Shown here: positions 43,475 to 51,920 of the stretch, in pieces
How positions within the stretch are numbered: the stretch's first letter is position 1
Layout of the letters: each line of letters opens with the position of its first letter
Source of the DNA: Bacteroidales bacterium
GTDB taxonomy: Bacteria; Bacteroidota; Bacteroidia; Bacteroidales; FEN-979
DNA: 58,587 bases
Direction of reading: 5' to 3'
Assembly: GCA_025355465.1 (NCBI GenBank)
Contig: JANXZO010000022.1
Location: 1-58,587 of the forward strand
Translations under genes and position numbers: made by a program
Notes under the pieces: generated by a model
The model's input: the letters and a program-made list of their open reading frames with translations, nothing else
Told to the model about the DNA's origin: nothing
Databases searched by the model: none

Positions 43475-44314
43475 TTGAAGAATATAAGTATCTTATTGCT
43501 GATCGTTCTTACTTCCTGCAATACCTTTTTCAAAAAGAAAACAGAGCGGGTTCTGGCCAGAGTGCATGATGAATATCTATATGAGTCTGACCTTAAGGGA
43601 ATTATACCTGCTGGGACATTGCCGAAGGACAGTATTTCGATTGCCAGGGGTTTTATTGACAGCTGGGTACGGCAGCAACTCATCATCAGGCAGGCCGTAG
43701 ACAATTTAACCAGCGCCCAGGTCGATTTTACCAAACAACTCGAAAATTACAGAAATTCGCTCGTGATCTTTGAGTACGAGAACGCCCTTGTTCATCAAAA
43801 ACTTGATACAGTAATTTCCAGCGACGAAATTCAAAATTACTATGATGCCAACCAACAGAACTTCCTGTTGAAGGACAACATCGTTCAAATTCAGTATGTA
43901 AAACTTCCTTTGAAATCTCCCAATATCCCACAAATCAGGAAACTTCTGAACTCCGATAATGCAGATGATAAGAATAAATTATCGGAGCTTTGTGAAAAAA
44001 TGGCAGCAGATTATTTTCTTGACGATCAAAACTGGTTGCTTTTTAATGACTTGTTGAAACAGGTGCCGGTAAAGACCTACAATCAGGAGGAATTTCTTAA
44101 AAGTCACAGGGACCTTGAATACCAGGATTCTGCCTATATTTATCTGGTCAGGTTCAAGGATTTTAAAGTGAAGGAAAGTGTATCTCCGTTAAGCTTTGAA
44201 ATGCAGCGGATCAAAGATATTTTGCTGAACAAGCGAAAAATTGCGCTGATAACCCGGCTGCATGAGGACCTCTACACACGGGCAGTTAAAAATAACGATT
44301 TTGAAATTTATTAA
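43475..44314 (+). CDS. SurA-like lipoprotein without a recognisable parvulin active site
   Basis: This 279-residue protein probably starts at TTG 43475, four bases after the previous stop, because that places a lipoprotein signal (ILLLIVLTSC, Cys at about residue 15) at the N-terminus; the open frame itself extends upstream into the previous gene. Residues 30-120 resemble the SurA N-terminal chaperone domain. The region where a parvulin domain would sit (about 125-235) lacks the usual GG-LG-F motif, so it is likely a chaperone without isomerase activity. It lies between two active-looking parvulin genes. Confidence 0.75.
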   Translation: MKNISILLLIVLTSCNTFFKKKTERVLARVHDEYLYESDLKGIIPAGTLPKDSISIARGFIDSWVRQQLIIRQAVDNLTSAQVDFTKQLENYRNSLVIFEYENALVHQKLDTVISSDEIQNYYDANQQNFLLKDNIVQIQYVKLPLKSPNIPQIRKLLNSDNADDKNKLSELCEKMAADYFLDDQNWLLFNDLLKQVPVKTYNQEEFLKSHRDLEYQDSAYIYLVRFKDFKVKESVSPLSFEMQRIKDILLNKRKIALITRLHEDLYTRAVKNNDFEIY

Positions 44315-44341
44315 TGGAACCTGGTTCCGAAATTGCGATCC

Positions 44342-45700
44342 ATGAAACGCTGGAGAAAGTTAATCGTATTATTGCCCATTTTTGTTCTGCTTGCAGATCA
44401 GGTTTCCGCTCAAACTAAGCAGGATTCTATAATTGACGGCATCGTAGCCATCGTCGGAGGGAATGTTGTACTGATTTCCGATATTGAAAACCAGTATCTT
44501 CAGTTGCGCAGCCAGGGAAGTATTCAGGGTACTGCTCCCAAGATGAAATGTTCCATCCTTGAAAACATGCTATTCCAAAAATTACTCCTGCACCAGGCTC
44601 AGGTTGACAGTATCCAGGTGACGGATTTGCAGGTTGAAGGTGAAATGGACCGCAGGATGCGCTATTTTATTTCGCAGGCAGGTTCCCCGGAAAGGCTTGA
44701 AGAGCATTTTGGTAAGACGTTACTCGAGATCAAGAACGAGCTGAGGGACGTGATCAAGGAACAGATGCTGGTTGAACAGACACAACAGAAAATCACCAAA
44801 GATGTTACCATCACTCCTGCTGAAGTAAAAGCCTTCTTCAGGAAATTACCCAAAGACAGTATTCCCCTTATCAATTCTGAACTTGAAGTGGGGATGATCG
44901 TGAAACTGCCGGCAATTGGAGATGCTGAAAAAACGATAGTTAAAGATAAACTGAAGAGTTTTAAGGACAGGATTGCCAAGGGCGATGAATTCAGCACCCT
45001 GGCAGTCCTCTATTCGGAAGATCCCGGTTCAGCCAAACAGGGAGGTGAACTTGGTATGTTCAAACGCGGAGAGATGCGACCTGAATTCGAAGCTGCAGCA
45101 TTCAAACTGAAACAAGGGGAGGTTTCTGATATCGTGGAAACCGAAGATGGGTTCCATCTCATACAGATGATTGAACGTCGCGGAGAGTATATCAATGTCC
45201 GTCACATTCTGCTGCAACCTAAAGTCACTGTTGCCAATCTGAACAAGGCTAAGATTTTTCTTGACAGCGTGGCCACGCTTATTTCCAAAAAGAGTATGCC
45301 ATTTGAGCAGGCGGTAATCAGATTTTCCGACGACCCGAGCAAAAACAGTGGAGGGATGATGATAAATCAGGCCTCAGGCACTACAAAATTTGAATCCGGA
45401 CAACTTGATGCTAAGGTGTTTTTTGTGGTTGATAAGCTTAAAAAGGGTGAGGTTTCCGCCCCTGTGCTTGTTAACGAAAGGGGTAAGCAGGATTACCGCA
45501 TCTATTTTCTGAAAGAACGCACCAATCCGCACAAGGCAAATCTGCAGGAAGATTATGCAAAAATACAGCAATGGGCCCTGGAGAGAAAAAAGATGGACAT
45601 AGTAGATAGCTGGATCAATACGAAGATAGCCGGTACCTATATCGCGATATTGAACGAATATCGGAATTGTGAATTTCAGCGCAAGTGGCTGAAGAAATAA
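44342..45700 (+). CDS. surA: SurA-type periplasmic chaperone/peptidyl-prolyl isomerase
   Basis: This 452-residue protein starts at the ATG at 44342, giving a signal peptide ending QVSAQ. It has a SurA N-domain (about 30-165), a first parvulin domain (about 170-280, with GGELGMFKRGEM and DGFHLIQM), a second, more divergent parvulin domain (about 285-400, with GGMMINQASG) and a C-terminal helix. SurA delivers unfolded outer-membrane proteins to the BAM machinery. The MoxR gene starts at its stop codon. Confidence 0.88.
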   Translation: MKRWRKLIVLLPIFVLLADQVSAQTKQDSIIDGIVAIVGGNVVLISDIENQYLQLRSQGSIQGTAPKMKCSILENMLFQKLLLHQAQVDSIQVTDLQVEGEMDRRMRYFISQAGSPERLEEHFGKTLLEIKNELRDVIKEQMLVEQTQQKITKDVTITPAEVKAFFRKLPKDSIPLINSELEVGMIVKLPAIGDAEKTIVKDKLKSFKDRIAKGDEFSTLAVLYSEDPGSAKQGGELGMFKRGEMRPEFEAAAFKLKQGEVSDIVETEDGFHLIQMIERRGEYINVRHILLQPKVTVANLNKAKIFLDSVATLISKKSMPFEQAVIRFSDDPSKNSGGMMINQASGTTKFESGQLDAKVFFVVDKLKKGEVSAPVLVNERGKQDYRIYFLKERTNPHKANLQEDYAKIQQWALERKKMDIVDSWINTKIAGTYIAILNEYRNCEFQRKWLKK

Positions 45701-46683
45701 TGTGTGAGACTATGCAGTATACGAATGACGTTGAAGCAGTTGATGCGCTTGTGAAAAAATACCTGCTGCTAAAATCAGAGATCGCAAAAGTAATTGTGGG
45801 CCAGGATGAGGTTGTGAAAAACCTTCTAATATCCATTTTTTGCAAGGGTCACTGTTTGCTCGTTGGGGTTCCCGGACTTGCCAAAACATTGATGGTTAAT
45901 ACGCTGTCGAAAGCGCTTGGGTTAAGTTATAACCGGATCCAATTTACTCCCGACCTGATGCCTTCTGATATTATCGGCACTGAGATTCTTGATGAAAACC
46001 GTAAATTCCGCTTTATCAAAGGTCCTGTATTCGCAAATATTATCCTTGCAGATGAGATCAACCGCACACCGCCAAAAACGCAATCTGCTCTTTTGGAGGC
46101 TATGCAGGAAAAGGCTGTCACCGTTGCCGGAACCAACTATCGGATATCGGAACCTTTCTTCGTACTGGCCACCCAGAACCCGATTGAGCAGGAGGGCACA
46201 TACCCCCTGCCAGAGGCGCAACTCGACCGCTTCATGTTCAATATCTGGCTCGACTACCCATCCTTCGAGGAAGAGATTCAGATCGTAAAAGCAACCACTA
46301 CCGATAAGGTGGCAAATCCTGAAGTTGTAGTGACAGCAGAAGAGATCCTCTTCTTCCAGAACCTTATCCGCAAAATCCCGGTACCTGACAATGTTTTTAA
46401 TTACGCGGTTAACCTGGTGACATCGACCCGCCCGCACACCGGTAAAACAGGTTCCTGGGCACGGGAGTATCTTACCTGGGGCGCTGGTCCGCGTGCATCG
46501 CAATATCTTATCCTAGGTGCCAAATGCCATGCTGTGCTGAATGGCAAATATGCTCCCGACATTGAGGATGTGAAGGCGGTAGCTACTTCAGTTTTGCGCC
46601 ATCGGATCGTTCGTAATTATAAAGCGGAGGCTGAAGGTATCAAGGTCGAAGATATCATTACCCATTTTCTTAATTTAGCCTAA
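45700..46683 (+). CDS. MoxR-family AAA+ ATPase
   Basis: This 327-residue protein has the MoxR-type Walker A loop GVPGLAKT (near residue 60), a Walker B ADEINR (near 113), and the NPIEQEGTYPLPEAQLDRF segment diagnostic for the family. MoxR ATPases act as chaperones that insert cofactors or activate VWA-domain partners. No VWA or DUF58 gene follows here, which is unusual because these usually sit next to moxR. The ATG at 45700 overlaps the surA stop in TAATG; a GTG at 45685 is the alternative. Confidence 0.9.
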   Translation: MCETMQYTNDVEAVDALVKKYLLLKSEIAKVIVGQDEVVKNLLISIFCKGHCLLVGVPGLAKTLMVNTLSKALGLSYNRIQFTPDLMPSDIIGTEILDENRKFRFIKGPVFANIILADEINRTPPKTQSALLEAMQEKAVTVAGTNYRISEPFFVLATQNPIEQEGTYPLPEAQLDRFMFNIWLDYPSFEEEIQIVKATTTDKVANPEVVVTAEEILFFQNLIRKIPVPDNVFNYAVNLVTSTRPHTGKTGSWAREYLTWGAGPRASQYLILGAKCHAVLNGKYAPDIEDVKAVATSVLRHRIVRNYKAEAEGIKVEDIITHFLNLA

Positions 46684-46695
46684 AAATTACCATTT

Positions 46696-47682
46696 ATGAA
46701 GAAAGTACTTTGCCTGCTTTCATCCGCTTCCTTTTGCCTCGCGATCTGTGTTTTCCTCTTCTCCTCATGCAACCGTACAGGAAATACCAATTCAAAAGAC
46801 GGAGCTGACACGCTCAAAGGCAAGATATCAATTTCAGGGGCTTTTGCCCTCTATCCAATGGTTGTTCGCTGGGCCGAAGAATTTCAGAAGCTGCACCCAC
46901 GCGTAACAATTAACGTTTCTGCCGGAGGTGCCGGCAAAGGTATGGCTGATGCACTGTCGCACATGGTTGACCTGGGAATGTATTCCAAAGAACTTAGTCC
47001 GGAGGAACGTGCAAAAGGAGCATGGTGGGTGGCAGTAGCGAAGGATGCCGTATTGCCAACTATCAATTCAATGAACCCGGTGATGTCTGAATTGAAGTCC
47101 AGGGGATTGACCCGTCAGAAATTTTTTGATATATTTATATCACAGAAGATTAAAACCTGGGGCGAAGCCGTTGGGAATAATTCAAAAGCGGAGGTCCAGG
47201 CCTTTACCCGCTCCGATGCGTGTGGTGCTGCCGATATGTGGGCCAAATATTTGAAAAACAAGAAACAGGAAGATATCCAGGGGCTTGGAGTAAACGGGGA
47301 TCCAGGGGTTGCTGATGCGGTGCGTAAGAACCCGGACGGAATTGGGTATAACAATCTGGGCTATGTCTATGAAAACCAATCTCGTAAATTATATCCTGGT
47401 ATTTCCATCATCCCGATAGACCTTAATGAAAATGGCAGGATCGATCCGGATGAAGATTTTTACAGTACGCTGGATGGAGTGATGAAAGCTATTAATGATG
47501 GAAAATATCCCTCACCTCCTGCGCGCGAACTTTACTTTGTTGCAGGCGGGAAACCCGGCAGCAAACTTGTGATCACTTTCCTGCAATGGGTACTTGGGGA
47601 TGGACAGAAATTCGTGACTGAGGCGGGTTATGTGATTGTCCCGGCAGGAAAAATTGCGTCTGAACTGCAAAAACTACAATAA
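46696..47682 (+). CDS. pstS: Phosphate ABC transporter substrate-binding lipoprotein
   Basis: This 328-residue protein has a lipoprotein signal (FLFSSC, Cys at about residue 25) and the PBP-like fold of PstS. SGAFALYPMVVRWAEEF and the phosphate-loop stretch SAGGAGKGM are visible, together with FTRSDACGAADMW, which matches the second phosphate-contact segment. It should capture phosphate in the periplasm and hand it to PstC/PstA. It begins 12 bases after the moxR-type gene. Its stop overlaps the pstC start (TAATG). Confidence 0.92.
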   Translation: MKKVLCLLSSASFCLAICVFLFSSCNRTGNTNSKDGADTLKGKISISGAFALYPMVVRWAEEFQKLHPRVTINVSAGGAGKGMADALSHMVDLGMYSKELSPEERAKGAWWVAVAKDAVLPTINSMNPVMSELKSRGLTRQKFFDIFISQKIKTWGEAVGNNSKAEVQAFTRSDACGAADMWAKYLKNKKQEDIQGLGVNGDPGVADAVRKNPDGIGYNNLGYVYENQSRKLYPGISIIPIDLNENGRIDPDEDFYSTLDGVMKAINDGKYPSPPARELYFVAGGKPGSKLVITFLQWVLGDGQKFVTEAGYVIVPAGKIASELQKLQ

Positions 47683-48572
47683 TGTACCTGCTCAACCGGC
47701 AACAGCGGCATGTGGTTAACTACTCATGGATGATTGTCAGCCTGCTGCTTGTAGCATTCCTTCCATTCTTCCTGTTCCTCGGGCTGTACCTGAAATCCTT
47801 TCTGCTTCTTCATGATTATTCCCTGGTCGATCTGATATTTTCGCGAGAATGGCGTCCTTCTAATGGGAAATTCGGTTTTTATCCTTTCATTGTTGGTTCC
47901 GTCTGGGTAACACTCGTTGCCATGATCATTACAGCACCGATCTGCTTACTTACAGCAATCTACGTGACCCAGTACACGAAAAAATATTTCCTTCGTATTA
48001 TGCACCCGGCCATCGATATTCTGGCCGGGATCCCCTCTGTGGTTTATGGGCTGTGGGGAATATTGGTTGTCGTTCCCTTTATTTCCAGATATCTCGGTCC
48101 GTGGCTCGAAATCAAAACAATGGGTTATAGCATACTGGCTGCATCCCTGGTGCTTTCGATCATGATTATCCCCTTTGTTCTGAATATTCTGATCGAGATT
48201 TTCAAGTCAATACCCACGGAACTCAAGGAGGCTGCACTCTCGCTGGGAGCCACACAATGGCAGACTGTGAAAAGTGTGTTGCTGCGCAAGGCCATGCCCG
48301 GGATTATCGCTGCCTTTGGATTCGGTCTTGCACGGGCTTTTGGTGAGACCATGGCAGTACTTATGGTGGTGGGCAATGTGGTAAGACTGCCTAAAAGTCT
48401 GTTTGATCCGGGATATACATTACCTGCTTTGATTGCCAATAACTACGGTGAGATGATGTCGATTCCAAGGTACGATTCGGCCTTGATGTTTGCAGCACTT
48501 TTGTTGCTTATCGTGTCGCTGTTTTTTAACCTTGTGATGCATTTTTTCATCGTGAAGTACAATAAATATTAA
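47682..48572 (+). CDS. pstC: Phosphate ABC transporter permease PstC
   Basis: This 296-residue permease has about six membrane helices and the EAA loop ELKEAALSLGATQWQTV that docks on the ATPase. LARAFGETMAVLMVVGN is the typical PstC/PstA motif. It is translationally coupled to pstS and followed by pstA after three bases. Confidence 0.93.
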   Translation: MYLLNRQQRHVVNYSWMIVSLLLVAFLPFFLFLGLYLKSFLLLHDYSLVDLIFSREWRPSNGKFGFYPFIVGSVWVTLVAMIITAPICLLTAIYVTQYTKKYFLRIMHPAIDILAGIPSVVYGLWGILVVVPFISRYLGPWLEIKTMGYSILAASLVLSIMIIPFVLNILIEIFKSIPTELKEAALSLGATQWQTVKSVLLRKAMPGIIAAFGFGLARAFGETMAVLMVVGNVVRLPKSLFDPGYTLPALIANNYGEMMSIPRYDSALMFAALLLLIVSLFFNLVMHFFIVKYNKY

Positions 48573-48575
48573 ACG

Positions 48576-49433
48576 ATGACCCTGGCCCAGAAAATAGAAG
48601 AACGGTTTTTTAAGGTCTTGATGATCCTTGCTACCTATTTTATTCTTTTTATTCTTGCCATCATCATTTACAGCATTTTTGAAAAAGGAGTAAAGTCCAT
48701 TTCCTGGGAGATGCTTACTCAGATACCTAAAGGAGGTTATTATTATGGAAAGGACGGAGGTATCCTGAACGCTATTTTAGGTTCGCTCTCCCTGGCAACC
48801 GGCGCAACAGTGCTCGCTTTCCTCATTGGCCTTCCAGTGGCGCTGTACATCAATGTTTTTCTGATCAGGAATAAAAAACTGGTGAATGTAATTCGATTTC
48901 TTCTTGATCTGGTGTGGGGAATTCCTTCCATTGTATATGGCGCCTTCGGTTTTATGCTGATGATTTTTTTTGGGATCCAAACTTCCTTGCTTGCCGGCAT
49001 CCTCACCGTTACACTTTTTATTCTCCCGATCATGATACGGTCGATGGATGAAATTCTCCGCACAGTTCCCATCGGACTCATGGAAGCTGCTTATTCCCTG
49101 GGTTCCAATAAATCGGAGACCGCATTTAAGATCTTTACCAGGCAATCAATCTCAGGTATCATTACCGCAGTTTTGCTCTCATTTGGACGTGCCATCGGCG
49201 ATGCAGCCTCCGTCCTCTTTACGGCCGGTTATACCGATAACCTTCCCAATTCACTGATGGAACCGGTTGCAACCTTGCCGCTTTCAATCTTCTTTCAACT
49301 CTCTTCACCGGTTCCCGAAGTTCAAAACCGTGCCTATGCCTCTGCTTTGGTGCTAACGCTGATCATTCTTATTGTCAGCCTCTTCTCCAGAGGGATTGGG
49401 AAACGATACCATAAGACAAAAATTAATTTCTAA
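48576..49433 (+). CDS. pstA: Phosphate ABC transporter permease PstA
   Basis: This 285-residue permease has six membrane helices, the PstA-type GLPVALYINVF and VWGIPSIVYGAFGF segments, an EAA loop (LMEAAYSLGSNKSETAFKI) and the GRAIGDAASVLF motif. It pairs with PstC to form the phosphate channel. The pstB gene follows 11 bases later. Confidence 0.93.
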   Translation: MTLAQKIEERFFKVLMILATYFILFILAIIIYSIFEKGVKSISWEMLTQIPKGGYYYGKDGGILNAILGSLSLATGATVLAFLIGLPVALYINVFLIRNKKLVNVIRFLLDLVWGIPSIVYGAFGFMLMIFFGIQTSLLAGILTVTLFILPIMIRSMDEILRTVPIGLMEAAYSLGSNKSETAFKIFTRQSISGIITAVLLSFGRAIGDAASVLFTAGYTDNLPNSLMEPVATLPLSIFFQLSSPVPEVQNRAYASALVLTLIILIVSLFSRGIGKRYHKTKINF

Positions 49434-49444
49434 GAGAAACTGGG

Positions 49445-50206
49445 ATGTCTGACAACGCTAAAATCAGTATTCGCGACCTCAATGTTTATGCAGGTAAGAG
49501 CCAGATCCTGAAGGATGTGAACATAGAAATTCCGAAAAATAAGATTACCGTAATCCTCGGACCGTCGGGTTGCGGAAAAACAACCCTGCTGAAATGTCTC
49601 AACCGGCTTACCGACCTCTATCCGGAGCTTAGGGTTACCGGGGAAATTATGATCGATGACAATAATATCCTACAGGCCAGGGAGGATATTTACAAACTGC
49701 GGCAGCAGATGGGGTTGCTCTCGCAAAGGCCTTATCCTTTGCCCATGACGATCTATAATAATATTGCCTATGCCCTCAAACTTCGCGGGATCAAAAAACG
49801 GAGAGAGATACAAAAACTTGCCCTGCACTACCTTCAGCAGGCCAGCCTTTGGGACGAAGTGAGAACACGGTTACGCGAACCCGCTTCAAGGTTGTCGATC
49901 GGACAGCAGCAGCGATTATGCCTGGCTCGTGGCCTTGCGGTGAATCCCGAAATCATCCTGGCCGACGAGCCCACTTCTGCACTTGATCCGATATCAAGCC
50001 AGTTTATTGAGGAGACCTTTCTTAAACTCAAGAACGAATATACTATCGTTCTGGTTACCCATGTACTTCGTCAGGCGAAACGCATTGCCGACAATGTGGT
50101 ATTTATGTATCTCGGGGAGGTGATCGAGCAGGGAAGTGTTGAAGAGGTATTCGGAAATCCCAGAATGGAGAAGACAAAACAATACCTCGGCGGAACTTTT
50201 AACTAA
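49445..50206 (+). CDS. pstB: Phosphate ABC transporter ATP-binding protein
   Basis: This 253-residue ATPase has Walker A GPSGCGKTT (residues 39-47), a Q-loop region LLSQRPYPLPM typical of PstB, Walker B IILADEPTSALD and the H-loop VTH. The ABC signature reads LSIGQQQ rather than the more common LSGGQQQ, a small departure. It powers PstCA. There is no phoU after it, unlike in many pst operons; a GPP34 gene follows instead after 61 bases. Confidence 0.94.
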   Translation: MSDNAKISIRDLNVYAGKSQILKDVNIEIPKNKITVILGPSGCGKTTLLKCLNRLTDLYPELRVTGEIMIDDNNILQAREDIYKLRQQMGLLSQRPYPLPMTIYNNIAYALKLRGIKKRREIQKLALHYLQQASLWDEVRTRLREPASRLSIGQQQRLCLARGLAVNPEIILADEPTSALDPISSQFIEETFLKLKNEYTIVLVTHVLRQAKRIADNVVFMYLGEVIEQGSVEEVFGNPRMEKTKQYLGGTFN

Positions 50207-50267
50207 GTGAATAATTAGTAATTTTTTTACTTACCTTTATTGTCCGGAAATTAACGGCATTCCCTGG

Positions 50268-50954
50268 ATGGATAAAACAGAAAAAAATACGGAACTTTCA
50301 TTCTTAGAGAAAATAGTCCTGCTTGCCCTGGATGACAAAGGGTGGTTCGGAACGGCTGAACACAAAATTAAATTCGGTCTGGTCGGGGCAATCCTTTTTG
50401 AGCTCGTTCAGCTCAAACGAATTGAGATCAGGGACGGTGATCTGTATGTGATCGATTCAAAACCTACTGACATAGTAGTACTTGACCGGGTTCTTAACTT
50501 GATCGGGTCTTCAAAAAAAGTAAGGGGGCTCCGTAACTGGATCCAGCGAATTGTTTATAAGAAGTTGATGCTCCGCAAGCAGATCCTGAAACAACTTTTA
50601 CAGAAGAAAATTATCCGGAAGGAAGAATATACCCTGATGTTTGTTTTCTATCAGACAAAATTTCCGTTGGTAAATGTTGAGTTGAAGCGTACACTTCGGG
50701 AGGAGATCTACAACAGGATTGTAGGCGATTCTATTTTTCTTGACAACGACCTCATGCTTCTTGTAGTGATGAATAACTGCAAAATGGTCAGGAAAAATTT
50801 TGGAGGATTCATTCAATATCTCAAGTTGCGTGGAAAAATCAACGAGGTCACACAGTTTCATGATCCGCAGACAGAACCCGAACGAACCATTAAACAACTC
50901 CAGACTGCCATTTCACGGGCGATTGTTGCTTCAAATGTTTCTGTTCATGTCTGA
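50268..50954 (+). CDS. GPP34 (GOLPH3/Vps74-like) family protein
   Basis: This 228-residue soluble protein matches the GPP34 layout: an N-terminal ELSFLEKIVLLALDDKGWFG, a GLVGAILFELVQLKRIEI helix pair, the central LRNWIQRIVYKK segment and a C-terminal helical half. In eukaryotes GPP34 proteins bind phosphatidylinositol 4-phosphate on Golgi membranes; the bacterial role is unknown. It lies 61 bases behind pstB, so it may share the phosphate-transport transcript. Its end overlaps the convergent radical SAM gene by 24 bases. Confidence 0.85.
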   Translation: MDKTEKNTELSFLEKIVLLALDDKGWFGTAEHKIKFGLVGAILFELVQLKRIEIRDGDLYVIDSKPTDIVVLDRVLNLIGSSKKVRGLRNWIQRIVYKKLMLRKQILKQLLQKKIIRKEEYTLMFVFYQTKFPLVNVELKRTLREEIYNRIVGDSIFLDNDLMLLVVMNNCKMVRKNFGGFIQYLKLRGKINEVTQFHDPQTEPERTIKQLQTAISRAIVASNVSVHV

Positions 50955-51911
50955 CAGAAGGTCACTTTTCCCATTGAAATAAACACCTTGCCAACTGTTC
51001 CTATTCTCAAATTCCGCTTCAATCAATCGTAACACAGCATCATATCTGATTAGTTTCCAGTTGCTGTGGTCGAGTTGAACCGGAGGTACTTCGCCAGAAA
51101 ACCGTTCAATCACGATATCCGGATTTAATCGTTCAGAAAACCTGACGATAAAATTAACGTAACCCTCTAATGTGAAATGATGGAAATCCTCCGGTTTTTC
51201 CTTATACTCCTTTTGGATCGCAGTTCCTTTTACAACCTGTAGTTGATGAAATTTGACTGAATCGATGGGGAGCCCGGAAATAATTTCCGCGGTGGACATC
51301 ATCATCTCCTCGGATTCGCCCGGCAGACCAAAGATGAAATGGGCACCGGTACGGATACCCATTTCATGTGTTTTCCGGATCATCGAAGCGGATTCAGAAA
51401 ATCCATGTCCGCGGTTGATGCGTTGAAGCGTAATTTCATGCGGCGATTCAATTCCGTACTCAACCTGGATATATTTTTTTTTGGAAAGTCCGGCGAGGTA
51501 TTCGAGTTTCTGATCATCCATGCAATCGGGTCTTGTTCCGATGACGAGCCCTTTTACATGAGGAAAGCGCAGGGCCTCTTCATATAACTCCATTAACTTG
51601 CCGAGGTGCGAGTAACTATTGCTGTATGGCTGAAAATAGACCAGGAATTCAGTCGCTCTCCGGTATCTGACGGCATGAAATTCTATGCCTTTGGCAATCT
51701 GAATATGCAGCGGCTCCATCAGGTCGCAGTAGGAGGGGTTGAATGCATCGTTGTTGCAGTACGTGCAGCCACCCACTCCTTTTGTCCCGTCCCGGTTAGG
51801 ACAGGTAAAACCGGCATCTACAACCACCTTTTGTATTCGGCCGCCGAATGTCCTCCTGATATATTCTGTATAGGAGTTAAACCTTCGTTTATGTCCCCAT
51901 GGAAATAACAT
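50931..51911 (-). CDS. Radical SAM protein, TIGR01212/YhcC family
   Basis: This 326-residue protein binds a [4Fe-4S] cluster with a wide-spaced motif, C37-x11-C49-x2-C52, characteristic of the TIGR01212/YhcC group rather than the usual CxxxCxxC. GTRPDCMDD, YIQVEYGIES and IFGLPGES further support the radical SAM barrel. The substrate is unknown; relatives are discussed as tRNA- or protein-modifying. It ends inside the convergent GPP34 gene. The POT transporter stop lies ten bases upstream, so the two genes form one minus-strand operon. Confidence 0.9.
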   Translation of the reverse strand: MLFPWGHKRRFNSYTEYIRRTFGGRIQKVVVDAGFTCPNRDGTKGVGGCTYCNNDAFNPSYCDLMEPLHIQIAKGIEFHAVRYRRATEFLVYFQPYSNSYSHLGKLMELYEEALRFPHVKGLVIGTRPDCMDDQKLEYLAGLSKKKYIQVEYGIESPHEITLQRINRGHGFSESASMIRKTHEMGIRTGAHFIFGLPGESEEMMMSTAEIISGLPIDSVKFHQLQVVKGTAIQKEYKEKPEDFHHFTLEGYVNFIVRFSERLNPDIVIERFSGEVPPVQLDHSNWKLIRYDAVLRLIEAEFENRNSWQGVYFNGKSDLLSDMNRNI

Positions 51912-51920
51912 GAAGCCTGC

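Noticed and set aside
42934-43734. 266-codon open frame opposite the parvulin genes
   Set aside because: It spans the junction of two real genes in antisense and has no family features.
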